From the NCBI GenBank assembly GCA_015680685.1, contig MNCI01024313.1:18203-82202 (forward strand): DNA of 64,000 nucleotides, in the 5' to 3' direction. Positions 1 to 10,320 of the stretch are shown piece after piece. The notes under the pieces were generated by a model that did no database searches, was not told the DNA's origin, and saw nothing but the letters and a program-made list of their open reading frames with translations. The stretch is from Gnetum montanum. Its lineage: Eukaryota; Streptophyta; Gnetopsida; Gnetales; Gnetaceae. The stretch's first letter is position 1, and every line of letters starts with the position of its first letter. The position numbers and the translations under genes were made by a program.

Positions 1-735
1 GCATTGTTTCATCCCATGATGAACAACTATGAGAGTACCATAACAACAAGGTGTACGATCACTTGGCGTTTAGTACAAGGGAGGAGTAATTTTTATTTTA
101 TGGAAGTTCCTTTTTCTTTTTCTTTCTTCTCTTTTCTTTCTCTCTTTTTTTTCACTTTACTGAATCTAGAGAAGCCGCCAACCTTCAGGCATGCGTGCAT
201 GTCTTTCTAGTGGGACCCCCCTAGAACAGATTTTGATTGTTGAGTACCCTTTTGATTACTCTTAATCCCATTTTTCATTAGATCTACAAGGATCTTAGTA
301 CAACCATATTGCATGATAACTCCCACAGATGACACCAAAGAGAATCCACAAGTCCCCTTAATGTCACACCCTAATCATTCCCTCTTGGTCCATCCTTCTT
401 CATTCTGGGTACAATGAACACAAAATTAATTTTAAGTTTTTAGAAATCTCAAGAATATCACTGTACCCTCGAACAGAACCTCTTTATTGATAGAGTGGAT
501 GAGTGGGTGTAGTGGGCTCACTGTTTCAAATAATTGATCACTCATGACTTAATAACATAAAACACATCTCAACCAATGATCCACATGAGTGCTTTATTCA
601 TAGATGAGATTACTTACAAAAACATAAAAATACAAACACACAAAAAGGTAAAACAAAAAAGTCAAAAGATGAAAAACTGTAAAACAAAAAGTTGTAAAAT
701 TAAAGAAAATTAAAAACATTTATTAATCCTGCTTG
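1..735 (-). other. Post-gag non-coding internal region of element A
   Basis: No protease, RT or integrase motif is visible in any minus-strand frame. The region is related to plus-strand sequence at about 29,200-29,760 in element B. Shared landmarks are the complement of 273-292 (CTTGTAGATCTAATGAAAAA) with 29,562-29,581, GTGGATTCTCTT (complement near 337-350) with 29,508-29,521, and the GTGAGCCCACTACACCC block (complement near 510) with about 29,340. Conservation of non-coding sequence between two diverged copies supports a genuine element component rather than flanking DNA. Confidence 0.65.
107..153 (-). repeat. Long polypurine tract on the element-sense strand
   Basis: The plus strand is a 47-base pure pyrimidine run, so the sense strand of element A carries an uninterrupted purine run. 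It resembles a polypurine tract used to prime plus-strand DNA, but no LTR start (TGACACAG) follows within the window. It may be an internal tract or simple-sequence expansion. Confidence 0.5.
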
Positions 736-2715
736 TTACTGAAATGGGGGATATCCCCCATAACTAAACGGTTGAGTATGGCTAGGATTAATAAATGAAG
801 AATGAGGATCCATGCATATTGGAATTATTGACACCGGTCCAAACTTATCCCCTTCGATTTTACGCACTTTGTAATAAACACAGTGGGGCACTTCATACGA
901 TGTAGTTCCCGGATAACGAGTTGACCCACTATGATGGTTAGGACCATTAGATGGTATGCAAGGATTGGAATGATGCCTCCCATGGTTGTGTTCATTGGGC
1001 CTTGTGGTTGTTGGAGTGTTAGTTGGTGGCCCTGATGAAGGTACATGAGGCGTTGGGTTCGAAGGTAAGGATGCACCACATTGTTGGGCTTGTGCTGGGT
1101 TGGAAGATGCAGTGGCCTCAGAATTATGTTGTCCCTTCCTACGGCCGTGTTTAAAGAAAGGACGTCTTTGATGTTGAGGAGGCTCTTCACTGTAGTTAGT
1201 AGCAGCAACACAAGTGTTGTTCGTGGGTTGCGGTGGTACAAACACCTTAGGAACAGTTGGTGGCATTGTGGAAGGAGGGAAAGGATAAGAATGTTGAAAG
1301 TTAGGAGGAGGATAAGGTGCACAAGGTGGTGGTTGTGTTGGAGGTATGGGTTGATGGTATTGTGAAGAATGGTATTGTGGTGAGATAAAGTGTGGTGGCC
1401 CAGTTGAAGAAACAGGATGTTGGACATTATAAGCATTTGGATTCGGAAAAGGTGAAGGGGGCCTCCATTCTAAGGGTGGATTCCCCCACGACCGGGATTG
1501 TTGCCACTGTGGTCTAACACAGTATCTCTGTACAAACTCTGGATGTAACGTGTTTCCCCAATGCTCATGTAGATGTAACAGTATTGGGCATTGGCCTTTG
1601 GGATGATCGTACAGGCATATGTTGCATTCATATGTATGATTGGCAGTTGAGCGCTTAGTCCCTTCATTCCTTCTTTCCAAACGTCTATGATTTCGCCCTA
1701 CTTCTTGGGTTGTGAAAACTCTATCTCCAATGGTGTTGATATATTCTCCACACTTTTGATTCATCCATTCCAACATCTTATTGATCTTTGCCTCGGCTTC
1801 TTCTAACAATTGTTGTATTGGCAAAGGTGATGTTTCCACCTTGGAATTTGTTGATCTCTCCTTGTTATGATCATGAACCTTTGTGGGGTTAACATTTTGG
1901 TCCCATTTATATTTTTCAACATTCTCCCATGTAGCTATTTCTCCTTCTTCTTTTGCTACCCGCTTAATAAGCTCTTGGATTTGATGGGTTCGTAGGTTGT
2001 ATAGTTGACCTCGGGCATACGTTCCTAAGGTCTCTCTTGTTTCATTACGTAGCCCATCAATGATATGGTACATTAGCCTTTCCTCGGAAAACCCATGGCC
2101 TGGACAGTTGTTTAACAGTGAATAATATCTTTCTAAGGCCATGTCCAAGGGTTCATGTTTTTCTTGTTTCCATCCTTGGATTTGTTTCCTCAAGGCTGAC
2201 ACTCTTGCGTAGGTTTGATATTTTTCGTTAAAGACTTCTACCATTGTTGACCAGCGTCGTATCGAATTTGGTTTTAACGATCTATACCATACTTTAGCTT
2301 GGTCAACGAGTGTCATAGGAAAGAGCTTCAGTTTTTGCCAACTGTTATCAATGTTATTCCATGTGCAGGCATCGTAGAAGGCTAGTAAATGTTGATGCGG
2401 ATCTAAGTCATAGCCTCCTGAAAATTTGGGAAAGTTGTTTAAATCGAGCCTGGGTAGTCGGCTCTCTTTACGATGCCTACGTGAGATTCGAACAGCCTCT
2501 TGTATTTGCGTGAAGCTTGTAGTGGCCAGTGGGGGTTCATCGTCATCAGGTAAGTTATGTCTTCGTGTGTTATGATGACGTTGTTTTTGTTCATTCTTAT
2601 AGGAAACTCCCACTTCAGGTTGTATACTCCAACTTTCATCGTCATATAGCTCATTGGTTCTCCAATGAACATCCTCACTAAGTGTGGCGTTATTATCATC
2701 TTGTCGGAGAGACAT
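736..2715 (-). CDS. gag: Retrotransposon Gag polyprotein of element A, intact 659 aa
   Basis: This is the structural capsid protein of an LTR retrotransposon, expected to assemble cytoplasmic virus-like particles around element RNA. The start ATG lies about 110 bases after the primer site and the frame is open to a TAA. Residues about 1-85 are acidic and basic low-complexity sequence. Residues about 90-250 form a Ty3-type gag/capsid core with motifs FPKFSGG, WQKLKLFP, QAKVWYRSL and YARVSALRKQIQGW. Near residue 363 is a Cys-His knuckle, CNICLYDHPKGQC, spaced C-X2-C-X3-H-X4-C, one residue shorter than the usual C-X2-C-X4-H-X4-C. The C-terminal 250 residues are rich in Pro, Gln, His and Ser. No protease, RT or integrase motif is fused to it. 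A decayed homologue lies at 5,575-7,375. The capsid assignment is firm; lineage within Ty3/gypsy is not resolved. Confidence 0.88.
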   Translation of the reverse strand: MSLRQDDNNATLSEDVHWRTNELYDDESWSIQPEVGVSYKNEQKQRHHNTRRHNLPDDDEPPLATTSFTQIQEAVRISRRHRKESRLPRLDLNNFPKFSGGYDLDPHQHLLAFYDACTWNNIDNSWQKLKLFPMTLVDQAKVWYRSLKPNSIRRWSTMVEVFNEKYQTYARVSALRKQIQGWKQEKHEPLDMALERYYSLLNNCPGHGFSEERLMYHIIDGLRNETRETLGTYARGQLYNLRTHQIQELIKRVAKEEGEIATWENVEKYKWDQNVNPTKVHDHNKERSTNSKVETSPLPIQQLLEEAEAKINKMLEWMNQKCGEYINTIGDRVFTTQEVGRNHRRLERRNEGTKRSTANHTYECNICLYDHPKGQCPILLHLHEHWGNTLHPEFVQRYCVRPQWQQSRSWGNPPLEWRPPSPFPNPNAYNVQHPVSSTGPPHFISPQYHSSQYHQPIPPTQPPPCAPYPPPNFQHSYPFPPSTMPPTVPKVFVPPQPTNNTCVAATNYSEEPPQHQRRPFFKHGRRKGQHNSEATASSNPAQAQQCGASLPSNPTPHVPSSGPPTNTPTTTRPNEHNHGRHHSNPCIPSNGPNHHSGSTRYPGTTSYEVPHCVYYKVRKIEGDKFGPVSIIPICMDPHSSFINPSHTQPFSYGGYPPFQ

Positions 2716-2826
2716 TGTTGTGTGCGAATTTATGTGACTTTTAATAATTTCTTCTTTTTAAGAGATATATCGTTAAGTTCTTTACAGCGACCTTGTATGA
2801 TATAACTAATCTAGATAACTAGCACC

Positions 2827-2845
2827 ATCCCCGGCAACGGCGCCA
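2827..2845 (-). other. Primer binding site, tRNA-Asp type
   Basis: The minus strand reads TGGCGCCGTTGCCGGGGAT, complementary to the 3' end of plant tRNA-Asp as I recall it. It starts one base after the LTR terminus CATCA. Minus-strand DNA synthesis would start here. Tyr-, Asp- and Arg-type primers are used by several Ty3/gypsy groups; tRNA-Asp is typical of Athila-like elements. Confidence 0.9.
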
Positions 2846-3193
2846 ATGATGAGTGGCGAGGTACCCCTACACTCAACCATACGAAACGAGCGTCGCACGC
2901 GCGATCCGGTCGAACTCCGCAGATGGACTAGTTGTGGCACCTAGATAGTTAGCCTTAGGTCGCAGTTCGCTGTCTTCCCATCTAGACTAGTTTTGCATAT
3001 GTCACGTATGGTTTAGTCTAGATGAGGTGTATGATGTGTTCTAATTCTAATGCTACTCCTGATGGCAGTGGAAAATAATATTTAACTAAATCTAAGCTAA
3101 GAGGAAAAGGGTAAGAAAATCTAATCTAGCCTAAGTGCGACGAGCAACCGATTCCTTGATCAACCGTACACATCTTGGACTTTGTGCACGACT

Positions 3194-3316
3194 GCCACTG
3201 GGACTACCAAGCATAGGCCTAGGTACGCCACTGGGATTACCAAGCGCAAACCCCAAATACGCCACTGGGTTACCAAGCGTAGATCCCCCTAGCTACACCA
3301 CTGGGCTACCAAGCAG
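3194..3316 (-). repeat. LTR minisatellite, about 33-bp unit, 4 copies
   Basis: On the plus strand the core GCCACTGGGATTACCAAGC recurs, with slight variation, at 3,194, 3,227, 3,261 and 3,297. Related cores (TTACCAAG or its complement CTTGGTAA) sit at the equivalent place in the three other LTRs of this superfamily. Confidence 0.85.
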
Positions 3317-3702
3317 TCACACTTAAATGCTCGTAATCAAGTCGAACTCGTTCCGCTTCTAGGAGTGAAAGGGTGAGAAACTAATCGCGATAAGTAACCG
3401 ATTCCTTAACTAGCCGTACACACCCGTAGATGCTCGTAGTCAAGTCGTACTTACACCGCACTATGAAAGCAATAAATAACATTAAATAAATAAACTAAGT
3501 GAATGCTGCAATGATGAAGTAATCTCAATCTTTATTTCCGGTCATGTGCGTGTCCAAGTATGGCACACTCGAATAAAGGCACCGTACAATCACATTCACC
3601 ACACTGCGGGCAGACACGGGAAAATTCTAACTCTGGAGGGATCAAACTGCCAGAGCTTCGCTACACTAAAACTAGGATCCCGAATAAGGGAGAGCCGCAT
3701 CT

Positions 3703-3710
3703 TATTTATA
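3703..3710 (-). promoter_or_regulatory. TATA box of element A LTR
   Basis: TATAAATA on the minus strand lies about 145 bases inside the LTR start. Equivalent TATAAAT motifs occur in the related LTRs at 31,949, 58,729 (complement) and 62,323, which supports a conserved Pol II promoter position. Confidence 0.7.
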
Positions 3711-3728
3711 GAAATGACGGCTGACTGT

Positions 3729-3785
3729 AATATCGCGTACGTGATATCGCAGGGAAGGACGCGATATCGCGTACGCGATATCGCG
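3729..3785. repeat. CpG palindromes in the LTR U3 region
   Basis: Bases 3,760-3,785 are a perfect 26-bp palindrome centred on GTAC, built from CGCGATATCGCG half-sites. A second, imperfect copy lies at 3,729-3,751. Both are just upstream of the TATA box in transcription order, the position of an enhancer or factor-binding array. They could also fold as hairpins in RNA or single-stranded DNA. Confidence 0.85.
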
Positions 3786-3855
3786 GCCGACGCAAACCGC
3801 GTCTCATCACATGGGTTTTTGTAGCTAATATACATGATGTGGCTTTTCTGTGTCA

Positions 3856-5430
3856 ATTGAACCTTTAGGTTGTTCTATATATACTGTCTCTTATGTTTCT
3901 CTATTAAAGAATTTATACTTTAGATCCATTTGATAGAGATTAAACACTTGATAATTTGTAAAAGCTAGTAGCTTTCTAATTCATTTCAATATTACCATTG
4001 AAGCAAACATATCTTGATAATCAAGCCCTTCTATTTGTGCAAAACCTTTAGCTACTAATCTTGCCTTATTTCAAGTAACTTCACCATGCTTATTCAATTT
4101 TTTTTGCAAAGACCCATTTAGTTCCAATGACATTTGCTCCTTTTGGCTATGGGGAAAGTTCCCAAGCATTGTTCTTAATAACATGTTTTGTCCCTTCATC
4201 CCTGGCATTCTTCCAATCCTCACTCTTAATAGCTTTCCTAACTATTGTTGGAATGAAGAAAGAACATAACATAATAGTAAGTCATGATCTATTATTTTAG
4301 CTTTGTTCCTCCTTATCCTTTTTCTAAGAGGTGTTCTAAGAATATCTATCATGGATCAAAATCTCTATATTCTTCTTCTTAGACCATCATTAGGTTTGTA
4401 GCCTCTTGTTTTTTCTCATCCATTGAGACTAGCTATTCTTCATCACTTTCTTCAACTTTTTTAAATGGCAAAATTTCATAATCATCATTATCTTCTTCAT
4501 CTATGTTCATAACATTTTCAGCCACATTGTTAGTATCTTTTGATAATTCATCAATCTTAACATGATATGTTTTAACAAGTTTTAATGTCTTTAAGTTAAG
4601 GCAAGAATAAGCTTTTGAATAACTAGAATATTCAATAAACAAACCATCTTTAGAGCAACTATCAAGCTTATGGACATTATCTTGATTTTTAATATAGCAC
4701 TTACTACCAAAAACATTGAAATATTGAACATTAGTCATTTTATCATACCACATTTGATAAGGAGTCTTATCATTTTCAATTCTTACCAAACATCTATTGG
4801 TGATATACATAGCTACTCTAGCTACCTCATTCCATAGATACTTTGATACATCCTTCACCATCATCATTCATTAGATCTTTTGAATATAGTTCTATTCTTA
4901 TGCTTTATGACACCATTGTGCTTAGGTGTTCTAGCTGATGTGCATTATCTCTTGATACTTGAATCTTTGCATAGCTCATAAAATTTATTTGAGGTAAACT
5001 CACCTCCATTGTCAGTTCTAATAGTTTTCATTTTAAGCCCTATTTCAATTTTGACCATACTCTTAAATGATTTAAAACATTTAAAAACATCATACTTTTT
5101 CTCAATACAAGTTAGCCACAAGATTCTAGTATAATCATCAATAATAAGAAAGAAATATTTGTTCAATCAAAACCAACTATATTAAAAGGGCCACATACAT
5201 CCATATGTAGTAATTCATCTTAAAGATAGCTCTAGTTTTCTTATTGTGCTAGCATGTAGACCATACCTCTTTTAAGTGACTTATTTGGGGCATACGTTTA
5301 ACACTTTCAGCATTGATTAAAGCTTGTATGTTTCTTGAACTCAAGTGTTCTAGCCTTTTATATCATAACTTGCTACTACTCATCTCTAAAATAAGGGTTA
5401 GAAATTGGCGCTTTTCATTAATAGAATATA
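3856..5430 (-). pseudogene. Ty1/copia pol fragment: pre-integrase, integrase, start of RT (host copia element, distal half)
   Basis: In minus-strand order: a GAG-pre-integrase segment near 5,400-5,220 (motifs LEHLSSRNIQALINAE, MPQISHLK); integrase core at 5,166-4,945 (IIDDYTR and RTDNGGEF, carrying the catalytic aspartates); integrase C-terminal part at 4,867-4,433 (FGSKCYIK region and an acidic tail); and RT N-terminal part at about 4,100-3,860 (ARLVAKGFAQIEG, FNLYQMDLK, VYIEQPKGS). Several stops and frameshifts make it non-functional. The RT is cut at 3,855 by element A; its remainder would lie left of the window. It is probably the distal half of the copia element whose gag and LTR are at 32.7-36.4 kb. 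Confidence 0.82.
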
Positions 5431-5574
5431 GATTATTTCTTTAATATAATAAGGAGGGCCTTAAGGCCTAGGACCTTATCCAAACCTAGAAGAGATACAT
5501 CAAGGGACCAAAGGGGGAAATATATAAGCCATGGAAATTCTCCTAGTTTATGATCTTCCTCTTCCTCTTCCATG

Positions 5575-7375
5575 TATAGTTCTAATGAAGATGAATAGAG
5601 GTATAGAAATAAGGATCAAGATGAAGATAGAAGCAATAATAGATGAGATCATTGGTGTGAGCATGAATGAAATCATCATAATTAGACAACTAGAAATAGA
5701 AATTATCACCATGACATGTTTGATGATGATGGACCCTTGTTGGCTATTAGGAGCATGATGTAAATAATGGAGGTAGTTAGGACACCTCATAGGAATCAAA
5801 GGAAAAATTGCATTAAAAAGCTTGATATAAATAACATCCCTAAATTTGAGAGAGGCTATAACTATGATCCACAACATCACTTACAAGCCTTTGATGATGC
5901 CTACTCTTTGTAAAACATCAAGAGTGAGTGGCAAAAGCTCAAGCTCATTCCTAGGACACCAGTTAACCAAGCTAAAAGTTGGTATAGATCATTGGAACTA
6001 TATTTAATCCATCGATGGTCCACAATGCTAGAGATCTTCAACAAGATATACCAAGCCTATGCTAGAGTGTCCAACCTGAGAAAATAAATGCAAGGATGGA
6101 GGTAAGAAAAAGATGAATCCTTGGTTGTGGTCTTGGATAGATACTATTTGTTATTACATAGATGTCTATGCCATAATTCCTCTCAAAAGAGTATCTTTTC
6201 CACATCATAGATGGGCTTCATAACCAAATGAGAGAGACCCTTGGGATTTATGTCCAAGGTCAGTTATCTAAATTGAAAGCCAATAAGATACAAAGGCTAG
6301 TTGAGTAGGTGGTAAAAGAAGAAGAAGAGCTATGTAAATGAGAGAATGTAGATGAATATAACTAGGATCCAAATCTTCAAAAGAAGAGGGTTCATATTTA
6401 TGATGAGGAAAAAGAGGTAGATCCTAATGATGTGATTTTACAAAAAAGCTTGCCAATACAAAAGGCTATCAATGAACTTGAAGCAAGGAGAGATATGATA
6501 TGGGAATTGATAAATGATAGAGCTATGACCTACGTGAAAATCATAGAGGAGAGGGTAATGCAAAAAGGATTGAGCGATCAAAACATGAAGTGGAAAAAGA
6601 ACAAACAAATAGGTAGGAATACTTATTAGTAAAAAGTGAAAATAGTTGTAGTAGAAGAGGCTATATACTCAACCACAAAAGAGGATGATGGATGTGACAT
6701 CTACCAACATGACCATCCAAAGGGATATTGCCTAGTTATGTTACATCTACAAGATTTTGGGGCTTTTTCTTTGAATCCCAAGTTCATACAAAAGAAAATG
6801 TCTAGGAAATTACCTTACTCACAAGGTAATTATAGAAAATATTACAAGCAACCATACTATTCTAGTAGGACTTCTTATTAACCTCAAAACTACTATTAAC
6901 CATAGTGGCAAAACCCATAGTTGCGGGGAATGCTATCAACAAACGAACAATACCCTTATGGCTAGCCAAACTTGTATGACTACTATGTTCAACAACATGT
7001 TTCCCTAAATGGTTCTACTTCCTTTACCTCAAAAAACTACTATCACTTTCCTAAATGTCATCAATTTGCAACATCTCCTATGGGATTACCATCTCAAACC
7101 TCTTATCCTCTGCAACATCCTTAATATTGTCATACTTCCTTGCACCATATGTTACCACCAATAACATAGGAAGGACTAGCATCATAACATTAATAGAAGA
7201 ATGCCACTTGTACTACAAACATACATGTAAATGATAATGCCAGTAGATCTTAGCCATAGTCTCAAAAACATCCTTTCTTTATGAAAGTTTCAACACATGA
7301 GCACAAAACATGTAGACCTACTGGCTCATCAAAACCAATACAAGGCCAACCCACTGCAACATCCTTCCTCACTGA
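5575..7375 (+). pseudogene. Decayed gag of element B
   Basis: This is a homologue of the intact gag at 736-2,715. Matching segments include the acidic DDDGPLLA region (about 5,730), the capsid core from about 5,830 (IPKFERGYNYDP, WQKLKLIPRTPVNQAK, YARVSNLRK), and the knuckle remnant CDIYQHDHPKGYC near 6,700. In that knuckle the second Cys is Tyr, while the unusual H-X4-C spacing is kept. The frame is broken by stops throughout; segments at 6,432-6,629 and 6,636-6,881 are the longest still open. The Gln/Pro-rich C-terminal part is recognisable to about 7,370, where the Tat element begins. Confidence 0.8.
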
Positions 7376-7381
7376 AACACT
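7376..7381 (+). repeat. Target-site duplication, left copy (AACACT)
   Basis: AACACT directly precedes the 5' LTR of the Tat element and is repeated directly after its 3' LTR (28,901-28,906). One base overlaps the presumed LTR end, so the true duplication is probably the usual 5 bp (AACAC or ACACT). Confidence 0.6.
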
Positions 7382-7734
7382 ACAAAATTTTGTAGGTTAT
7401 AAGTAATCTTCATCATGTAGCTTTCACCCCATAAAACCTAAGGAAAAATTTCATTGTAAATGTGAAAATTTTAATCCACAATGGGCAATTTCACATAATT
7501 TATGCTTTTGGGGCTAAAAAATGCTTCATAAGTGGTTAAAGCCTCATTTCCCAAGTGAAAAATGTTACCCAATATTTATATTTACGCGTGGGGGGTTTAA
7601 AGATGCCATTTTGGAATGTCAAAAATGGTAATTTGAAGGGGTTTTATGGGGGGTATGTATTTTTCTACACTGCAAACACTTGTAGGGGGTGGATCTCACC
7701 TACCCCAAACATGGAAGGGTGGGGGTTTGAAAAC

Positions 7735-7870
7735 ATTCCCCCCTTTAATGTGGAGACCAAATGCACAACTTGGAAACTTTTCCTACAACCTAAAAAGTTT
7801 TCCCCTAGCAAACTTCCCCTTTAGCTTTGCCTAGAAAGTCCCCACCGCCCCACCACCACCCCCCCACCAA
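7735..7870 (+). repeat. C-rich short tandem repeat inside the Tat 5' LTR
   Basis: Degenerate units of about 25-30 bases resembling ACCTGGAAACTTTCCCC are repeated four to five times. The equivalent block in the 3' LTR lies at 27,725-27,880. Confidence 0.6.
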
Positions 7871-8185
7871 GCATGGAAATTTTAATACCCTAGTGTGGAA
7901 ACCAAAAGAATCAAAATTTATCAATGAGCACTTCAACATTAACCAGCCACTTCAACAACCGTGGTGGAGAGCTTAGCATGGTAGATTCATCTCTAGCATG
8001 TATGGTGTGCCCTAGTTATTATTTATAGTAAATGGAATGGCCATGGGGCCAATCACTTACTATGTATAGTAACCATCCAAAATTGGGCATCAATATCACG
8101 TAAATTTGTAGCCAACTTGTAGCCATTTTACAGCCAATTTGGAGTCAAATTATAGCCAACTTGCAGCCCCATTCATGGTCCAAAG

Positions 8186-8200
8186 ACCCTATAAAAGCCA
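8186..8200 (+). promoter_or_regulatory. TATA-like box in the Tat 5' LTR
   Basis: CCTATAAAAGCCAAC is conserved in both LTRs (second copy near 28,166-28,180). Its position two-thirds into the LTR fits a U3/R boundary promoter. Confidence 0.5.
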
Positions 8201-8922
8201 ACCCCAAACATCATTTGGAGGTTCTCAAATTTTTGGAGCAAGTTAAGGATTTTTTGTTTAATAAATTCTCAAGAAATTTTCATACACACAATTCAACACT
8301 TGGGGAATTCTTAGGAACTTAAGAGCTCTTACAATTTTCCATACTTTCATTCTCTTGAATCCCATTGTGGAAGTAGTGAGGCCTTGAGATTTGGTGGACT
8401 TTTGGTAGTAACATTGCACTTTTGGGATTCCAAACGCAGCATGGAGCAACTTGCCATCCACATATTCCACCTTTCTCACCACCCAACAGTGACTCAATTG
8501 GTAGATCCAAGCTTGCAGTAGCAAAGGGAGGTTCAATAACATCAAGAGTGGCTTACCACCTGGATCATGGAGTAAATTGCCTCAGCTTCAACTGGCTTTG
8601 AACTCTTACATAAGTGAACCGCCTTTCTTTCGCATTTAGGCACCATTTGTACACATTTATTTACCTTATTATTTATTTATTCCTCAATAAATTTTTAATT
8701 TTTAAGTTTTATGTTCAAAAATAAATTTATTATTTGTGCATTATTTGGATCTGTTCATATTTCCACATTTTGCATCTCTTGAGTACTTGGTTGATCTGCT
8801 AGACTGCCCAAGGTACCTCAAATCCCAGTTTTATTCTGAAGGCCCTTGGGATTTGGGGTTGGGGAACTACTTGCACCAAGGATCCTTAGTTTTATTTTCA
8901 ACAATCAAGGTTTTTGGTAATA

Positions 8923-10320
8923 ATAATTTTTCTTTGTACTAGAAGCAGGGCCATCACCTAAATTCTATAATGAAATCTATTCTATTCATAGTCACTTCCA
9001 AGCCTTTCCTTCATTTTTTGTAGCCAAAGCCTTAAAAAATACACATTGGTCTTTCCCCCCTTATGACCAAAACTATAGTGTGAAATTTGTAGGTGGTTGG
9101 ATTTTGGCATTTTATAGCACTTACTATGAATTTTGTAATCCAAAGCCAATGTTGATATCTCTTTCCTCCCATTGTTTTTACTACCAAAATTTTATTTTAT
9201 ATCTTCTAAAAGTGGGTGGTTCAACTCATCTCTGAGTTGGCTTTCCCCCTTATTTTTCCAAGATGAAAGAATTAGTAGTGGCCTAAAACCAATTTTAGTG
9301 GTAAAATACTAACTTCCCACTTTAGTTTCCAACCTTTTCCCCCATCAATGATGAGGTAGGAGGTGTGAGATTCCCATCATCTCACCCTGCTTCTTTTCCC
9401 CCTTTGCCATACCTAACATGAAAATTGTTGGGAGGCTAGTGTTGGTAATGTTTGAAACCAATTTTATAACTAGATCTACTTTTGTTACAAGTTGAAAGCC
9501 ATTTTCTGGTTAAAACTCCTAAGGAATCCAACATTTCCTTTACCCCTTATGGTAGAAAGCTTAGTGTAGAAGCTACAGGTGGTTTGAGTGCTGGAATTTC
9601 ATAACATCTCCTATGAATTCCTAGAGAAAAGCTAGTGTGGAATCCTTAATAAAACTTTAATGTTTGTTTCCATAATCTTTACCACTAAACTAATGTTCGT
9701 TTCCATACCAACCAAGCCTACTTTTTTCTCCTTTTTGGTGAAAGTTGGTAACCTATGAAACCATCTTTGGAAACTTCCAAGTTTCAATTCTTAATCTTCA
9801 AGCTTTTTCCCCTCTCTCTAAAATTGGAATAAGGTGTGATATTTCCATTATCTCATCCCCCTTCCTTCCTACTTTGTCATACCCAATGTAGAGGCACTTG
9901 GGAAACCGACATGGATAAGGTCTGAAGCCAATGTTACTAATGTTCTATTTCTGATAAAGGGGTAAACCTACCTTATTCCCCACTTAATAATTATAGTAAA
10001 TATATCATTTTTTCTATTTCCTATAAGCGTTTTTGAATTTCATTCACTGAAATTTACTCTTATTTTAACATTTATAGCCTATTTTATTTAAGTAATTCTT
10101 AGCATTATAGCCATGCCTTTTTGAAAATCCACCAAATTGCTCTTCCCCTTCACTACCAAAGAACATAACCAATAAGTCATGAGGGTGTATAATCCCAAAG
10201 AAACTATAGTCATTAAGTGTAGGTGATCTTTGATAGTTAGAGGGGAGAGTCCTAATTTTGCAGCCATAAATGAAGATCATTATAACTTTATTTGTGACAA
10301 AATATAGGTAGGCATGTTGA
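8923..10320 (+). repeat. Tat leader with a tandem duplication, about 490-bp unit
   Basis: There is no coding evidence. Segment 9,046-9,180 (CCCCTTATGACCAAAACTAT ... TATGAATTTTGTA) is related to 9,539-9,650, and 9,320-9,485 (GGTGTGAGATTCCCATCATC) to 9,800-9,955. This gives two diverged units of about 480-490 bases between roughly 9,040 and 10,000. Confidence 0.6.

Larger units (their letters stand above)
1..3855 (-). mobile_element. Gag-only LTR retrotransposon A (5' part; 3' end outside the window)
   Basis: Reading on the minus strand, the order is 5' LTR (3,855-2,847), one spacer base, tRNA-Asp-type primer site, a leader of about 110 bases, an open gag (2,715-736), then at least 735 bases without pol-like coding. 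The LTR starts TGACACAG and ends CTCATCA. The outer edge interrupts a copia RT reading frame at 3,855/3,856, which fixes the LTR boundary independently. CpG content and the open gag make this the youngest element in the window. Non-autonomous gag-only elements (TR-GAG type) are known in plants. Whether pol follows beyond base 1 cannot be excluded, but related copy B also lacks pol between gag and its 3' LTR. Confidence 0.8.
2847..3855 (-). repeat. 5' LTR of element A (1,009 bp)
   Basis: The ends are TGACACAG and CTCATCA, giving TG...CA termini. In transcription order it contains a repeated CpG palindrome (3,785-3,729), a TATA box (3,710-3,703) and a minisatellite of four units (3,316-3,194), and it ends next to the primer site. 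It is much richer in CpG than any neighbouring DNA. Three decayed relatives are present at 31.7-32.7, 58.0-58.9 and 62.15-63.1 kb. The second LTR of A lies outside the window. Confidence 0.85.
7381..8922 (+). repeat. 5' LTR of the Tat element
   Basis: It aligns along its length with 27,391-28,900. Both contain CTTCATCATGTAGCTTTCAC near the start, a GGGGGG-rich middle, CCTATAAAAGCCAACCCCAA (TATA region near 8,190 and 28,168), and ACTACTTGCA[C/T]CAAGGATCC near the end. The first bases (TACAAAAT versus TCACAAAAG) are decayed from a presumed TG. No convincing primer site is visible after 8,922. Confidence 0.85.

Noticed and set aside
825-1436. Second long open frame on the minus strand within gag A, and plus-strand frame at 1,081-1,365
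   Set aside because: Shadow frames of the repetitive Pro/His/Gln-rich gag C-terminus; composition is low complexity and no homologue motif is present.
3194-3316. Regular repeats considered as a CRISPR array
   Set aside because: Four short units in a plant LTR, no unique spacers of constant size and no cas genes; it is a minisatellite.
3135-3326. Plus-strand open frame with repeated GLPS residues
   Set aside because: It is the LTR minisatellite read as protein, antisense to the element.
3546-3856. Open frames on both strands through the LTR end
   Set aside because: They read through the CpG palindromes and U3; overlapping opposite frames of a palindrome are expected and not genes.
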